Origin: Lentilactobacillus laojiaonis
Lineage (GTDB): Bacteria > Bacillota > Bacilli > Lactobacillales > Lactobacillaceae
NCBI RefSeq assembly: GCF_020616595.1
Contig: NZ_CP085278.1
Location: forward strand, 558,001 to 622,000
Direction: 5' to 3'
DNA: 64,000 bases
Part shown: positions 54,242 to 64,000 of the stretch, piece after piece
How positions within the stretch are numbered: position 1 is the stretch's first letter
Layout: each line of letters begins with the position of its first letter
The notes under the pieces: generated by a model
Seen by the model: the letters and a program-made list of their open reading frames with translations, nothing else
Databases searched by the model: none
Told to the model about the DNA's origin: nothing
Program-made: the position numbers and the translations under genes

Positions 54242-54958
54242 AATCTTATTTAAATCGATAATTGGAATATCCGGTCCGGAATATCCATTTTCATCATTAC
54301 TTAATTTATGATTATTTCTTTTATTAGAATAATCTTCTATCTGCTGAACTGTTTTAAGATTTTGTTTTTCCCAGTTCCCTAAGATTCGATCCATATACTT
54401 TAAATTTCTAACTTGATTTAAAACCGCTTCTTTTAAAGCTAGCATAATAATATCTGGATCATAGTTATCAATATCAAACCACTGACTAATAGTTTCCAAT
54501 TCTATAGGAGATAATGTACGACCAAATTCCTTTTCAATATTAGAAAAAATTTCTTGTCGAACATTACGCTTATCATTTTTTTCTGAGTTAGATATAGCTT
54601 TGTTTTGGTCACTATTATCGTCACCTAAGCTATTAACATAATCTTCTAATTTGTTATACATATTAGAAAAATCATACGCATCGTATTTCTTATTATTAAC
54701 TTGTTTACTAACAATTTTAACCATTTTATTAGTAATTAAATTATGAAATATTGCATATAAATGTTTTTCCGAAAAGCCTGTTTGAATCGCTAGTATTTTA
54801 ATATTAGGCATCGGAACAATAAAACTATCAGTTTTTTTGATTAATATATATACTAATAATTCTTCACTTTTTAAGCCAATCTTTTTATAGTAAGTTAACA
54901 ATAAATTATTTACTGTCGTGGACCCATTTTCTAATATTAATTGACTAAATTTTTTCAT
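54239..54958 (-). CDS. dnaD: DnaD-domain replication initiation protein
   Basis: 239 residues. N-terminal winged helix (residues 15-95, IKILAIQTGFSEKHLYAIFHNLI) and C-terminal DnaD domain (ADIENEFGRTLSPIELETISQWF-like, then DPDIIMLALKEAVLNQVRNLKYMDRILGNWEKQNLKTVQQIEDY). Works with DnaB and DnaI to load the helicase. Lies downstream of ypmB on the same strand, the usual order. Confidence 0.93.
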   Translation of the reverse strand: MKKFSQLILENGSTTVNNLLLTYYKKIGLKSEELLVYILIKKTDSFIVPMPNIKILAIQTGFSEKHLYAIFHNLITNKMVKIVSKQVNNKKYDAYDFSNMYNKLEDYVNSLGDDNSDQNKAISNSEKNDKRNVRQEIFSNIEKEFGRTLSPIELETISQWFDIDNYDPDIIMLALKEAVLNQVRNLKYMDRILGNWEKQNLKTVQQIEDYSNKRNNHKLSNDENGYSGPDIPIIDLNKI

Positions 54959-54983
54959 TTTTATTCCTCTAATGTAAATCTAA

Positions 54984-55487
54984 TTAAATATTTTCAATAA
55001 CCTTTTGTATTTTTCCGGATTTAAAAGTTACATTCGCAAAACAAAGTTTATTTTGATTGTTTACATATGAAACATTCCAATATGGGTGCTCTTTTTCAAT
55101 GGTTAAACCAACATTTAAAATCTTCTTAGGGCTTTTATAATTTTTAACTACTGTTCGTGCACTAGATGCAGTTATTCCTTGGCTATAACGTAAAGTAACT
55201 GCTGTTCCACCGTTCTTAGGAACAATTACATATTTCTTTTTACCAGTTTTATCTTTACCACTCACTGTATAATAAGTTTCATTTAAATTAGATGAATAGA
55301 ACTTATCAACATCTTTAATACCGGCTTCTTTAGCAATTTGAATTGTTTGTTTTCTGGCAGTTTGCATTGGTTTTCTAGATTGCCACAAAATAACAATTGT
55401 TGAAAATATCGCTATTACTAAAATCAATAAGACTCCCATTGTAATCGCAAATGTTCGTTGTTGCTTAACATGTTGCTTTCTTTGCAT
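54984..55487 (-). CDS. ypmB: YpmB-like membrane-anchored protein (DUF5590)
   Basis: 167 residues with one N-terminal helix (TFAITMGVLLILVIAIFSTIVIL) and two PepSY-like outer domains ending LCFANVTFKSGKIQKV. Between dinG and dnaD, as in other Firmicutes. Function unknown. Confidence 0.85.
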   Translation of the reverse strand: MQRKQHVKQQRTFAITMGVLLILVIAIFSTIVILWQSRKPMQTARKQTIQIAKEAGIKDVDKFYSSNLNETYYTVSGKDKTGKKKYVIVPKNGGTAVTLRYSQGITASSARTVVKNYKSPKKILNVGLTIEKEHPYWNVSYVNNQNKLCFANVTFKSGKIQKVIENI

Positions 55488-55502
55488 ACTCTCATCCTCT
55501 TT

Positions 55503-58331
55503 CTAAGATCTATCTCCATGTTTGGCAAAAAAAGATTTTATATCTATTAGACTTTCATCCAATGAAGTTTGAACAATTGGTACCTGTTTTTTCAAATTAG
55601 AGATAATAGTTTTTCCATAATTATGGTCTAGCAAACGAGAATCTAATATTCCAATCACTCCATAATCATTTTTAGTTCTAATTAATCTACCAATACCTTG
55701 ACGCAACTTCAAAGTTGCCTTAGGTACTGAAATTGTATAAAAAGGATCATGTCCCGCATTTTTAGCAATTGAATAGATTGCATGATTATAGGGATCTTTA
55801 GGTGACTCAAATGGAAGTTGTGCTATTATAATCATTTCTAATTGATCACCAGGAAAATCAATTCCATTCCAAAATCTTCCGGTTCCTAATAAAATTGCAT
55901 TTTCTTGGTTTATAAATTGTTTAGTTATCTTAGCAGTTCCTCCATGAATACCTTGAGCTAAAATTACATTATTAATTGAATCATTTGCCTCTAAACGATT
56001 ATAAACTTCCTCAATTGCTTTAAGGGAATTAAATAATACTAAAGTTTTGCGATGATCGGCAGCTAAAAACATTTTTTCAATACTATTAGCTACATAACTA
56101 TAATATTCATCAGTTTTTACACTGTTAAATTGATTATCATCAATTAGATACAACTTAGAATTATCTAAAGTAGCAAGATCGTTTTCTAATCGTTTAACTT
56201 TAGTATTTTCACCCTTGATGCCTAAATTTTTAAATATAAATTTTGATTTTTTAGATGACAATATAGTTGCACCCGTAAAGGTTACTGGTTCAAAAAATTT
56301 ATATAATTCTGACTGTAAAAAATCATTATCTAATGTTAACCCATAGTTTATCTTTAAACTATTAATATCTTTATTCAATCTAATGGATAACCAGAACACA
56401 TGTTGATCAATAATTTCATCACTACTATCCAATACATTAATTAATTGCGTATTTAAATCAGATAGCTCATTTAAATAATTTAAAAATGAATCTACATTAA
56501 CTAAATCATTATTAGTTAAACCACTCATATTTTGATTAATTTGACTATAAAAATTATCAGTTAGTTTTTTAACAATCACATTTACTTCGATGATATCATT
56601 AAAAATTTTTTCATGTTGCTTTTTAAAAAGGACAATATCTTTGTTATTAATCAAAAGTTGATAGTAATCACCCTGGCGATATAAATGTTTTTTCAAGATA
56701 AACCATTTATTAATTTCATTAACCAGGTCTGAAAGGCTGCTTTTCAAAATATCCATTTGCTTAATAATTATTTTAGTTAGTGAACTAATCGTTAAATTAT
56801 AGTCTTTTAAGTAATAAATACTACTATCAATTGGTTGATAAATGCTAGATAGTATTCGATTAATTAAAGTATTGATTTCTGAAATTGAAAAGCTTTCTTC
56901 ATTATTTTTAATAACTGCATTGGCAAATTCACTAGTTTCATCAATAACCAAATATGGTTTTTCTGATAGGTTAACAAATTTATCGCGGTTATTTAATAAA
57001 TATGCATGGTTAACTATTACAAAATTTGAACGTTTTGCATTTTCCAGATTAAATTTAAAAAAGTCATCAGCTTCAAATTCAGCAGCAACTTTGCCAGTAT
57101 GTTGAATTTTTTTTACAAGTGGCGATTGATCAAAATTGATATTTATTTCATCTAAATCACCCGTTTTCGTCATAGTTAGCCAAACTAAGATTTGAGCCTT
57201 AACGAAATCAGTGTAAGTGGTTCGATCCTCAATAGGCAACCAATTTTTAAACTTAGCAATGTCAATATAGTGGCGAGAACCTTTTAAAATACTACTAGTG
57301 ACTTTAAAATTTGATTTTTCATTTAATAAAGGAATGGTTTTATTTTGCAATTGCTCTTGTAAATTAGTTGTTGCTGTACTAATCACAATTGGTTTGTTAG
57401 GTTGAATTAAGTAGCTAAAGGGAAAAGTGTAGCCTAAGCTTTTTCCAATCCCTGTTGGAGCCTCAATTAGTAAGTTTTTTATTTTATGTTCTTCACTTAC
57501 ATAACTATAATTATTATAAATTAAATTCATCATCTCATTTTGAGATTTACGTGAATCTAGTCTACTAGGTAATACATTCAACTTAGCCTTTCTAGTTTTT
57601 GGATACTTAATTTTTGTAGTCTCCAACTTGCTATCAGGTAATAATCTTTTCTTTCTAATCACTAAACCGTTGCTAACTATTAAATATTCTGGTAAATCTT
57701 TGGTAATTTTAGCTTGCTGGCGGTTTCTATTTACTGATAAAAACACCTTGAATGTTTCTTTAGGTAATACCGGATGAACGCTAATAATTTGATCTAAGGT
57801 AATCTGCGGCAAATTATTTACCTGTTCAATCAATATGATTAATAAGTGAGCTGTAGCTAATGCGTCACTATCAGCCAAATGTGGGTGAACATGCAAAATA
57901 TTAAAATAATCACTTAAATCTTGTAATCGGTAGCTCGTTAAGGTAGGAAGTAAAATTTGGCTTAACGTAACCGTATCAATACCATCAATTTCTAATTCTG
58001 GGTAGCCAATTTTTATAAATTCTTCATTTATAAAGTTAAAATCAAAATTTATATTGTGAGCCACAAATACAGTATCTTTAAGTAATTGATAGATTTTTTC
58101 GGCTACCTGTTCAAAATTCGGAGCTGATTTTAATTGTTCATCAGTTATTCCAGTTAATTGAGAAATTTGACTTGAAATTAATTGTCCTGGGTTTATGTAA
58201 GTACTATAGTTATCAATAATTTTATTATTTTTAACCAAGTAGCAACTAAACTGAATTATTCGATTGTCATTTTTAGGGTCGGTTCCTGTTGTTTCAATGT
58301 CTACAACAGAAAATGTTGTTTGTGAGTTCAT
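55503..58331 (-). CDS. dinG: DinG-type helicase with N-terminal 3'-5' exonuclease
   Basis: 942 residues. Residues 1-165 are a DnaQ-like exonuclease (VDIETTGTDPKN, FVAHNINFDFNF, HPHLADSDALATAHLL). The helicase part has Walker A APTGIGKSLGY near 290, the DEAH-like LVIDETSEFANAV near 470, and motif VI GRLIRTKNDYGVIGILDSRL near 900. The four iron-sulfur cysteines of E. coli DinG are missing, as in other Gram-positive DinG proteins, where the exonuclease dominates. First gene of dinG-ypmB-dnaD. Confidence 0.93.
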   Translation of the reverse strand: MNSQTTFSVVDIETTGTDPKNDNRIIQFSCYLVKNNKIIDNYSTYINPGQLISSQISQLTGITDEQLKSAPNFEQVAEKIYQLLKDTVFVAHNINFDFNFINEEFIKIGYPELEIDGIDTVTLSQILLPTLTSYRLQDLSDYFNILHVHPHLADSDALATAHLLIILIEQVNNLPQITLDQIISVHPVLPKETFKVFLSVNRNRQQAKITKDLPEYLIVSNGLVIRKKRLLPDSKLETTKIKYPKTRKAKLNVLPSRLDSRKSQNEMMNLIYNNYSYVSEEHKIKNLLIEAPTGIGKSLGYTFPFSYLIQPNKPIVISTATTNLQEQLQNKTIPLLNEKSNFKVTSSILKGSRHYIDIAKFKNWLPIEDRTTYTDFVKAQILVWLTMTKTGDLDEININFDQSPLVKKIQHTGKVAAEFEADDFFKFNLENAKRSNFVIVNHAYLLNNRDKFVNLSEKPYLVIDETSEFANAVIKNNEESFSISEINTLINRILSSIYQPIDSSIYYLKDYNLTISSLTKIIIKQMDILKSSLSDLVNEINKWFILKKHLYRQGDYYQLLINNKDIVLFKKQHEKIFNDIIEVNVIVKKLTDNFYSQINQNMSGLTNNDLVNVDSFLNYLNELSDLNTQLINVLDSSDEIIDQHVFWLSIRLNKDINSLKINYGLTLDNDFLQSELYKFFEPVTFTGATILSSKKSKFIFKNLGIKGENTKVKRLENDLATLDNSKLYLIDDNQFNSVKTDEYYSYVANSIEKMFLAADHRKTLVLFNSLKAIEEVYNRLEANDSINNVILAQGIHGGTAKITKQFINQENAILLGTGRFWNGIDFPGDQLEMIIIAQLPFESPKDPYNHAIYSIAKNAGHDPFYTISVPKATLKLRQGIGRLIRTKNDYGVIGILDSRLLDHNYGKTIISNLKKQVPIVQTSLDESLIDIKSFFAKHGDRS

Positions 58332-58516
58332 AAAATCACCAAATCTTTATTTTATTCGTCTAACGCTATCCTTAATAATACTACATAAAAGCATGTATCT
58401 TCCACTTTATTAGATTTTTTTCGTATTCCTTATAAAACTCTAAAAAGATTAAATTAAAATTTTTTAACTTTATCAATTATGATAAAATAATTTTTGTTTG
58501 AAAGTGAGAGATATAA

Positions 58517-59476
58517 TTGAAAAATAAAGCGATCGGCATTAGCTATGCCAAAATAATTTTATTTGGTGAACATAGTGCAGTATATGGGAAACCATCTATT
58601 GTTTTACCAATATACTCCGTAAAAATGCAAGCTACTATTACTCTAACTAAAATCGGAAAAACAATAAGTAGCCAGTATTTTAATGGAAATGTTTCTGAAA
58701 TGAATAATAATTTATTAGGAATTAAGGTATTAATCAATAAAATTTTAGAATACTTTGGTAAGCCTCAACTAAGTTTTAATCTGGACATTAAGAGTGAAAT
58801 TCCAGTTGAACGAGGGATGGGATCTTCGGCTGCCACAGCCGTTTCAATTACTAAAGCCTTTTTCAATTTATTCGAAAAGAAAATTAATCGTAAGCTACTA
58901 TTAGAAATTGCTAACGTTGAGGAGTCTGTCACTCATGGTAATCCAAGTGGCATCGACGTTGCAGCTTCCAGTTCCAATACACCTATTTGGTTTATAAAAG
59001 ATACTATCGATTTACCCTTATCTTTTGATCTAATTAATTATTATTTAGTAATTGCTGATAGTGGTATTAAAGGAAAGACTAAAGAAGCTGTTAATTTAGT
59101 AAAACAAAAGCTCCTTGAAAGTAACGAAGCTAATTCCATTATCGATGAATTAGGTGATATAACTAATCAAGCAAGAAGAGCTCTTAGTAAAAGTGACGGA
59201 ATTACCCTCGGTAAATTAATGAACCTTTCTCAGGTTAAATTATCAAAATTGGGAGTTAGTACCCCAAAAATAAATGAACTATGTAAAATCGCAAACGAGT
59301 ATAACGGATTGGGGTCCAAACTTACTGGTAGTGGCCTAGGTGGATGTGTTATTACCTTAGCAAAAAATAAATCTGATGCTGAAACTATCGCCTTGCAACT
59401 TAAAAAAAATGGAGCCACTAAGACCTGGATTCAGTCCCTTAAAAACTATAATAATCCCAACGGAGATGAATCATGA
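58517..59476 (+). CDS. mvk: Mevalonate kinase
   Basis: Phosphorylates mevalonate to mevalonate-5-phosphate. GHMP kinase of 319 residues: KIILFGEHSAVYGKPSIVLP at the start, VERGMGSSAATAVSITKA near 95 (ATP loop), GNPSGIDVAASS near 140 with the catalytic Asp, and LTGSGLGGCVITL near 272. TTG start with GAAAGTGAGAG. First of four overlapping genes that convert mevalonate to isopentenyl and dimethylallyl diphosphate. Confidence 0.95.
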   Translation: MKNKAIGISYAKIILFGEHSAVYGKPSIVLPIYSVKMQATITLTKIGKTISSQYFNGNVSEMNNNLLGIKVLINKILEYFGKPQLSFNLDIKSEIPVERGMGSSAATAVSITKAFFNLFEKKINRKLLLEIANVEESVTHGNPSGIDVAASSSNTPIWFIKDTIDLPLSFDLINYYLVIADSGIKGKTKEAVNLVKQKLLESNEANSIIDELGDITNQARRALSKSDGITLGKLMNLSQVKLSKLGVSTPKINELCKIANEYNGLGSKLTGSGLGGCVITLAKNKSDAETIALQLKKNGATKTWIQSLKNYNNPNGDES

Positions 59477-60447
59477 ACAATCTGATAACCGCTAAAGCAC
59501 ATACTAATATTGCTCTAATTAAGTATTGGGGTAAAAAAAACGACGAACTTATTATTCCCCAAAATAGTAGTTTATCATTAACTCTAGATGCTTTTTATAC
59601 CCAAACATCGGTAATATTTGACGAGAGTTTATCAAACGACCAGTTACTAATCAATTCACAAAATGCCAATCAAACTGAACTTAGCAAGGTTTCTAATTTT
59701 TTAAATATTATTCGTAAAATGGCTCACATAGATACTTCAGCTAAAGTTATTTCTACCAACCATGTCCCTACTGCCGCTGGACTTGCTTCATCAGCATCTG
59801 CGTTTGCTGCTTTGGCAGGTGCCGCTAGTAAAGCTGCTGGACTAGATCTTAATAAACGTGATTTATCTCGATTAGCTCGTCGTGGATCTGGTTCAGCCTG
59901 CCGATCAATTTATGGCGGATTTGTTGAATGGCAAGGTGGTCATAATGATGAGGATTCATTTGCTAAACCAATCTATGATGAAGAAATTGATATTAATGTA
60001 ATTGCCTTAGCTACTAACAAATCACAAAAGAAGATTTCAAGTCGAACTGGTATGAAAATATCAGTAGATACTTCTCCCTACTATCCTACTTGGATTAAAG
60101 TGGCCAATAATGATTTAGTAGAATTAAAAAATGCTATTTATAAAAAAGATTTTACCAAGTTAGGTACTATTAGTGAATTAAACGCAATGCGTATGCATGC
60201 TCTAACATTAAGCGCTAATCCGGACTTCTTATATTTTAACGGTGATACACTGAATATTATGAATGAAGTTAAGTCTTTAAGAAGCAACGGTATTGAATGT
60301 TATTACACTATTGACGCTGGACCAAATGTAAAAGTTATTTGTAAGAGTAAGGATTCTGACTATCTCGTTAAATACTTTAATAATATACTAGGTAATGAGA
60401 ATGTCATATTAGCAAAGCCTGGAAATGGTATTGAATTTATTGAATAA
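59473..60447 (+). CDS. mvaD: Diphosphomevalonate decarboxylase
   Basis: Turns mevalonate-5-diphosphate into isopentenyl diphosphate with ATP. 324 residues: NIALIKYWGKKN near residue 12, PTAAGLASSASAFAALAGA near 98, and RRGSGSACRSIYGGFVEW near 135. Overlaps mvk in ATGA, so translation is coupled. Confidence 0.95.
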   Translation: MNNLITAKAHTNIALIKYWGKKNDELIIPQNSSLSLTLDAFYTQTSVIFDESLSNDQLLINSQNANQTELSKVSNFLNIIRKMAHIDTSAKVISTNHVPTAAGLASSASAFAALAGAASKAAGLDLNKRDLSRLARRGSGSACRSIYGGFVEWQGGHNDEDSFAKPIYDEEIDINVIALATNKSQKKISSRTGMKISVDTSPYYPTWIKVANNDLVELKNAIYKKDFTKLGTISELNAMRMHALTLSANPDFLYFNGDTLNIMNEVKSLRSNGIECYYTIDAGPNVKVICKSKDSDYLVKYFNNILGNENVILAKPGNGIEFIE

Positions 60448-60475
60448 TTAATTATTCTAGAAAGGATCTGAAAGT

Positions 60476-61552
60476 TTGATTTCTGTACAAGCTCCAGGAA
60501 AATTATTTATTGCCGGTGAGTATGCCGTAGTGGAACCTGGTCACCCGTCAATTATTGTAGCCCTAAATAAATTCGTTAATGTCAATATTACTGAAAGTAG
60601 TAATTTTGGAAGCATAATTTCTAAGCAGTACAAAGAAGACTCAGTAATTTGGAAGCGTCACGGTTCTGAAATGGTCTTAGACACTCGCGATAATACTTTT
60701 AATTATATTATTTCTGCTATTAAACTAACCGAAGAATACGCTCAAAGTTTAAATCGTAGTATGAAAATATACCATTTAGAAATAAATAGTGAGCTTGACA
60801 GTCCTAAAGGTAAAAAATACGGATTGGGGTCGTCTGCTGCCGTGACAGTAGCTACTATTAAGGGTTTATGTAAATTCTATGACCTACCACTAGATAAAGA
60901 TAAATTATTTAAACTAGCCGCTATTGCTCACCTAGATATACAAGGTAATGGCTCATTAGGCGATATTGCCGCTAGTGTTTATGGTGGATTTATTTCTTAT
61001 TGTACTTTCGATCATGAATGGCTTAAAACTGCACGAGTAGAATTATCGCTCATTGAACTGATCAATCAAAACTGGCCCAAATTACAAATTAATCAACTTC
61101 CTATTCCGGATGATCTTAAATTAACCATTGGGTGGACTGGATCACCAGCTTCAACATCTCATTTAGTAGATAAGGTTGAGGTCAAAAAAAATAAAGAGCA
61201 ACTAAATTATCAAGAATTTCTTAGTAAAAGCGACCAGTGCATTAATTCAATGATCACCGGTTTTAAGAGTAATAATGTTAGCTTAATTCAACAAGAGATT
61301 TTAAACAATCGGAAAATTTTAAGCCAACTTTCTAATTTTACAGAGGTTCCTATCGAAACTCCTTTACTAACAAAATTATGTGATATTGCTATTCATTTTG
61401 GTGCAGCAGCTAAAACGTCAGGAGCTGGTGGCGGAGATTGTGGTATTGTTATTTCCAATAAGAATAATGATATCCATAAAATGATTGACCAGTGGAAAGA
61501 AAATGACATCATTGAATTACCTTTAAACATACATCATGTTACTGATTTTTAA
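60476..61552 (+). CDS. mvaK2: Phosphomevalonate kinase
   Basis: Phosphorylates mevalonate-5-phosphate. 358 residues: APGKLFIAGEYAVVEPGHPSI at the start, KKYGLGSSAAVTVATIKGL near 115, GNGSLGDIAASVYGG near 160, and KTSGAGGGDCGIV near 313. TTG start behind AGAAAGGATCTG. 28 bases after mvaD. Confidence 0.95.
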   Translation: MISVQAPGKLFIAGEYAVVEPGHPSIIVALNKFVNVNITESSNFGSIISKQYKEDSVIWKRHGSEMVLDTRDNTFNYIISAIKLTEEYAQSLNRSMKIYHLEINSELDSPKGKKYGLGSSAAVTVATIKGLCKFYDLPLDKDKLFKLAAIAHLDIQGNGSLGDIAASVYGGFISYCTFDHEWLKTARVELSLIELINQNWPKLQINQLPIPDDLKLTIGWTGSPASTSHLVDKVEVKKNKEQLNYQEFLSKSDQCINSMITGFKSNNVSLIQQEILNNRKILSQLSNFTEVPIETPLLTKLCDIAIHFGAAAKTSGAGGGDCGIVISNKNNDIHKMIDQWKENDIIELPLNIHHVTDF

Positions 61553-61567
61553 CTTGGGAGATTTAAT

Positions 61568-62608
61568 ATGATTACACCTCATTCTCATCGAAAAGATGAA
61601 CATGTTTCTTTAGCACAAAAATTTTATCAAAATCAAGATTCCTTCAATGATCTTAAATTCATTCATCAAGGATTAACCGATTTATCTATTAATGATATTG
61701 ATATTTCAACTAAAATTGGAACAATTGACTTAGAAAGGCCCTTTTATATTGAAGCAATGACCGGCGGTAGTCAAAGGACCAAGGAGCTCAATCAACGTAT
61801 TGCTAAAATCGCCGCTCAAACTAATTTAGCTATGGCGGTTGGTTCTCAAAGCGTGGCGCTAAAAGATCCAAATGTGATTGATACTTTTAAAATTGTAAGA
61901 CAGATGAACCCTGATGGTATCATTTTTGCTAATCTGGGGGCAGAACATTCCTTAGATGATGCTAAAAGAGTAATTGATATGATCAATGCTGATGCCTTAG
62001 AACTACATATCAATACGCTACAAGAATTAATCATGCCTGAAGGAAGTCGCGAATTTCAATTTTTAAAAAATATAGAAAAATTAGTTAATAACATCCCTAT
62101 TCCAATCATTGTCAAAGAAGTCGGCATAGGAATGAGTCAGTCAACCATTAAACGACTTAAATCAGTCGGTGTTCAATTTATTAACATCAGCGGTACTGGT
62201 GGAACTAATTTTGCTCAAATTGAAAACTTTCGACGTCCCAATAAAGATATGGATTATTTGGCTGACTGGGGATTAAGCACAATTGAATCATTATGTAACA
62301 CATTACCCTATCAAAATGATTTAACTGTTATTGCCTCCGGAGGAATCAAATCTCCACTAGACGTTGCAAAATGTTTATCTCTTGGTAGCCAAGCAGTTGG
62401 CATAGCAGGTTTCTTTTTGAATCAACTATTTAAAAAAGACGATTCACAAATTATCGAAACAGTTAACGATTGGATCTATGGTCTTAAAGCAATTATGCTA
62501 TTAACAGATTCAATCAACGTTTCAGATCTAAAAAAATCAGAAAAAATCTTTTCTGATAAACTAATTAATTATCTTAAACAACAAAATTTGCAAAATTATA
62601 TAAAATAA
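61568..62608 (+). CDS. fni: Type 2 isopentenyl-diphosphate isomerase (FMN)
   Basis: Interconverts isopentenyl and dimethylallyl diphosphate using reduced FMN. 346 residues: RKDEHVSLAQKF start, EAMTGGSQRTKELNQRIA near 62, LQELIMPEGSREF near 153, ISGTGGTNFAQIE near 213 and ASGGIKSPLDVAKCLSLG near 257. Last gene of the mevalonate operon; a terminator follows. Confidence 0.95.
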   Translation: MITPHSHRKDEHVSLAQKFYQNQDSFNDLKFIHQGLTDLSINDIDISTKIGTIDLERPFYIEAMTGGSQRTKELNQRIAKIAAQTNLAMAVGSQSVALKDPNVIDTFKIVRQMNPDGIIFANLGAEHSLDDAKRVIDMINADALELHINTLQELIMPEGSREFQFLKNIEKLVNNIPIPIIVKEVGIGMSQSTIKRLKSVGVQFINISGTGGTNFAQIENFRRPNKDMDYLADWGLSTIESLCNTLPYQNDLTVIASGGIKSPLDVAKCLSLGSQAVGIAGFFLNQLFKKDDSQIIETVNDWIYGLKAIMLLTDSINVSDLKKSEKIFSDKLINYLKQQNLQNYIK

Positions 62609-62638
62609 AAAAGACTAATATTAATTAGTCTTTTTTTA
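62606..62638. terminator. Bidirectional terminator fni / rsmF
   Basis: AAAAAAGACTAATA facing TTAGTCTTTTTTT with a short loop. Confidence 0.9.
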
Positions 62639-63983
62639 TTGCAAATCTTAGTCCTTTTGGGAAAAAGTTTTTAGCTACCGAATTAACTACTTTGCTAAAA
62701 CCAATCCCTTGTCCCTGACAAGTTAATAAGTACCAACCTTTTTCAAGTGATGGATCAACAGAAAGCGTTTCACCATGGACATATTTCTGCCACTCTTCCT
62801 CGCTAATAGGTAACACCTTACTAATTTGATCAGGTTTAACTGCTAAAGATAATGCATATGATGGTTCAAACCGTTTTTTCTTAAAAGTACCAAGGTGTAA
62901 TCCCAACCTGCTAATTTTTATTTTAGATAGATCTGGAACTTCATTAGGCAAAACAAATAATTCATCACCAAAACACACTAGATTGGTAAATTTTGGACTA
63001 GTTTTAAAAGTTAAATTAATAAACTCATTTAACAACTCAGTTTGTTCTTTACTTAATTGAGTTAATTTAAATGGCTTTAGTTTTTTACTTTCAATTTCTG
63101 AATTAGGCTTTGTAAGCTTTGCGATAAAATGGCCTTCCCCGTTAAAATTATGTGGAAATAGTCTTACACAATTTTGTAAATCAGGATTGTTATCAGCCCA
63201 CTCTGGTCTCCCATCATTCATGTTATCAGTTTTATTAATTACGTCGATTGAATAATCAAAATTATCAACTAACCATGCAATAATTTGTTCATCTTCTTCT
63301 GGAGCAAAGGTACAGGTAGAATAAATTAATTCACCACCTGGTCTTAACATTTTATTAGCTTCAATTAAAATTTCACGTTGGCGTTTAGCACATTCCACTG
63401 GATAATCTAAATTCCAATAGTCCATTGCATCAGGATTTTTACGAAACATGCCTTCTCCAGAACACGGAGCGTCTACTAAAATTCGATCAAAAAAATTGGG
63501 TAGTTTTTTAGCCAATGTTTTAGGATCACTATTAGTTACAACCGTATTAGTAGCACCAAAACGTTCAACATTTTCAGTAAGAACTTTAGAACGTTTATAG
63601 TCAATTTCATTTGATACCAATAATCCGGTATTATGCATATAACTAATTAAATGAGTTGATTTACCACCTGGAGCTGCACATAAATCTAAAACTTTTTCAT
63701 TTAATTGAGGTTTAGCAACTTCACCAACAAACATGGCACTGGGTTCTTGACTATATATCGCCCCACTTTGATGGTTAACACTTTTTCCATTAATTTTTCC
63801 ATAATAACCAAATTCTGTATATTTAATTGGTTTACTTAAATTTTCGTCAATAACTTTTTCTTTTAAAGGATTAATTCTAAATCCATGTGTAATTTCATTA
63901 TCAAAACTGTCAAAGAATTTTTCTGATTCAACTTCTCCCATCAATTCACGATACTTATTTTTAAAATCAATTGGTAACTTCAT
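62625..63983 (-). CDS. rsmF: RsmF-type 16S rRNA m5C methyltransferase
   Basis: NOL1/NOP2/Sun family methyltransferase, 452 residues. N-terminal domain with RINPLK, SAM loop DLCAAPGGKSTHL near 107, DAPCSGEGMFRKNP near 172 and the catalytic STCTFAPEEDEQII near 223; the C-terminal part (from about 290) is the PUA-like RNA-binding region typical of YebU/RsmF. Complete, ending the window. Confidence 0.92.
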   Translation of the reverse strand: MKLPIDFKNKYRELMGEVESEKFFDSFDNEITHGFRINPLKEKVIDENLSKPIKYTEFGYYGKINGKSVNHQSGAIYSQEPSAMFVGEVAKPQLNEKVLDLCAAPGGKSTHLISYMHNTGLLVSNEIDYKRSKVLTENVERFGATNTVVTNSDPKTLAKKLPNFFDRILVDAPCSGEGMFRKNPDAMDYWNLDYPVECAKRQREILIEANKMLRPGGELIYSTCTFAPEEDEQIIAWLVDNFDYSIDVINKTDNMNDGRPEWADNNPDLQNCVRLFPHNFNGEGHFIAKLTKPNSEIESKKLKPFKLTQLSKEQTELLNEFINLTFKTSPKFTNLVCFGDELFVLPNEVPDLSKIKISRLGLHLGTFKKKRFEPSYALSLAVKPDQISKVLPISEEEWQKYVHGETLSVDPSLEKGWYLLTCQGQGIGFSKVVNSVAKNFFPKGLRFAIKKD

Positions 63984-64000
63984 TTACATACTCCTTACTT

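Overview
The window is AT-rich chromosomal DNA of a member of the Lactobacillaceae. The evidence is the recU-pbp1A pair, the ypsA-gpsB-rnpB-rlmK/L neighbourhood, a B-type RNase P RNA, EbsA, a complete mevalonate branch (mvk-mvaD-mvaK2-fni), a THF-riboswitch folT and a GntP gluconate permease. A small-genome Fructilactobacillus/Apilactobacillus-like host is plausible from the base composition and gene set, but that is inference.

Layout. 1-11.6 kb is ordinary accessory metabolism: gluconate permease (partial), CLC channel, an Rrf2-controlled operon ending in a fused permease/binding-protein ABC transporter, a DNA-entry-type nuclease, a small-RNA-like element, and a LacI-controlled fructokinase-VOC-membrane protein operon. 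11,629-33,977 is one giant, spacer-less palindrome. About 11.17 kb (small KGG protein, OatA-like acyltransferase, LysM/Apf hydrolase, attenuator-controlled ABC-F, TetR + NADH-oxidase-like flavoprotein, MerR + SDR, MarR + GNAT, B3/B4 protein, orphan 86-aa protein) is followed immediately by its reverse complement. The two arms differ by many single-base indels that get denser towards the centre (22,792/22,793). Many frames broken in one arm are whole in the other, which points to uncorrected long-read sequence there. The duplication itself may be real or an assembly product. 34-49.5 kb holds folT with its THF riboswitch, a multicopper oxidase/YdhK copper pair, DegV + MarR, RqcH, and a pyrR-carA-carB cluster. 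Both carbamoyl-phosphate-synthase subunits of that cluster have lost their catalytic residues while keeping open frames. rluD, lspA, fhs, ebsA, an RNase H-like gene and the rlmK/L methyltransferase gene follow. 49.5-64 kb is conserved core: rnpB, gpsB, ypsA, recU-pbp1A, a DnaD-domain protein, YpmB, a DinG-type helicase/exonuclease, the mevalonate operon and an RsmF-type methyltransferase.

How the parts work together. Sugar input (gluconate, fructose/sucrose-type control with a cre site), envelope upkeep (OatA, Apf, PBP1A, LspA, GpsB) and isoprenoid supply (mevalonate operon) form a normal lactic-acid-bacterial core. Four of the palindrome genes are regulator/target pairs with visible operators (TetR/flavoprotein, MerR/SDR, MarR/GNAT, and the ABC-F under leader-peptide attenuation), so the duplicated block is a stress and antibiotic-response cassette. 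The most interesting items are the giant palindrome, the catalytically dead CarA/CarB pair next to pyrR, the three-codon leader peptide before the ABC-F gene, the two-hairpin small RNA candidate at 8.26-8.33 kb, and the fused ABC transporter that could be an ergothioneine (EgtUV-type) importer.
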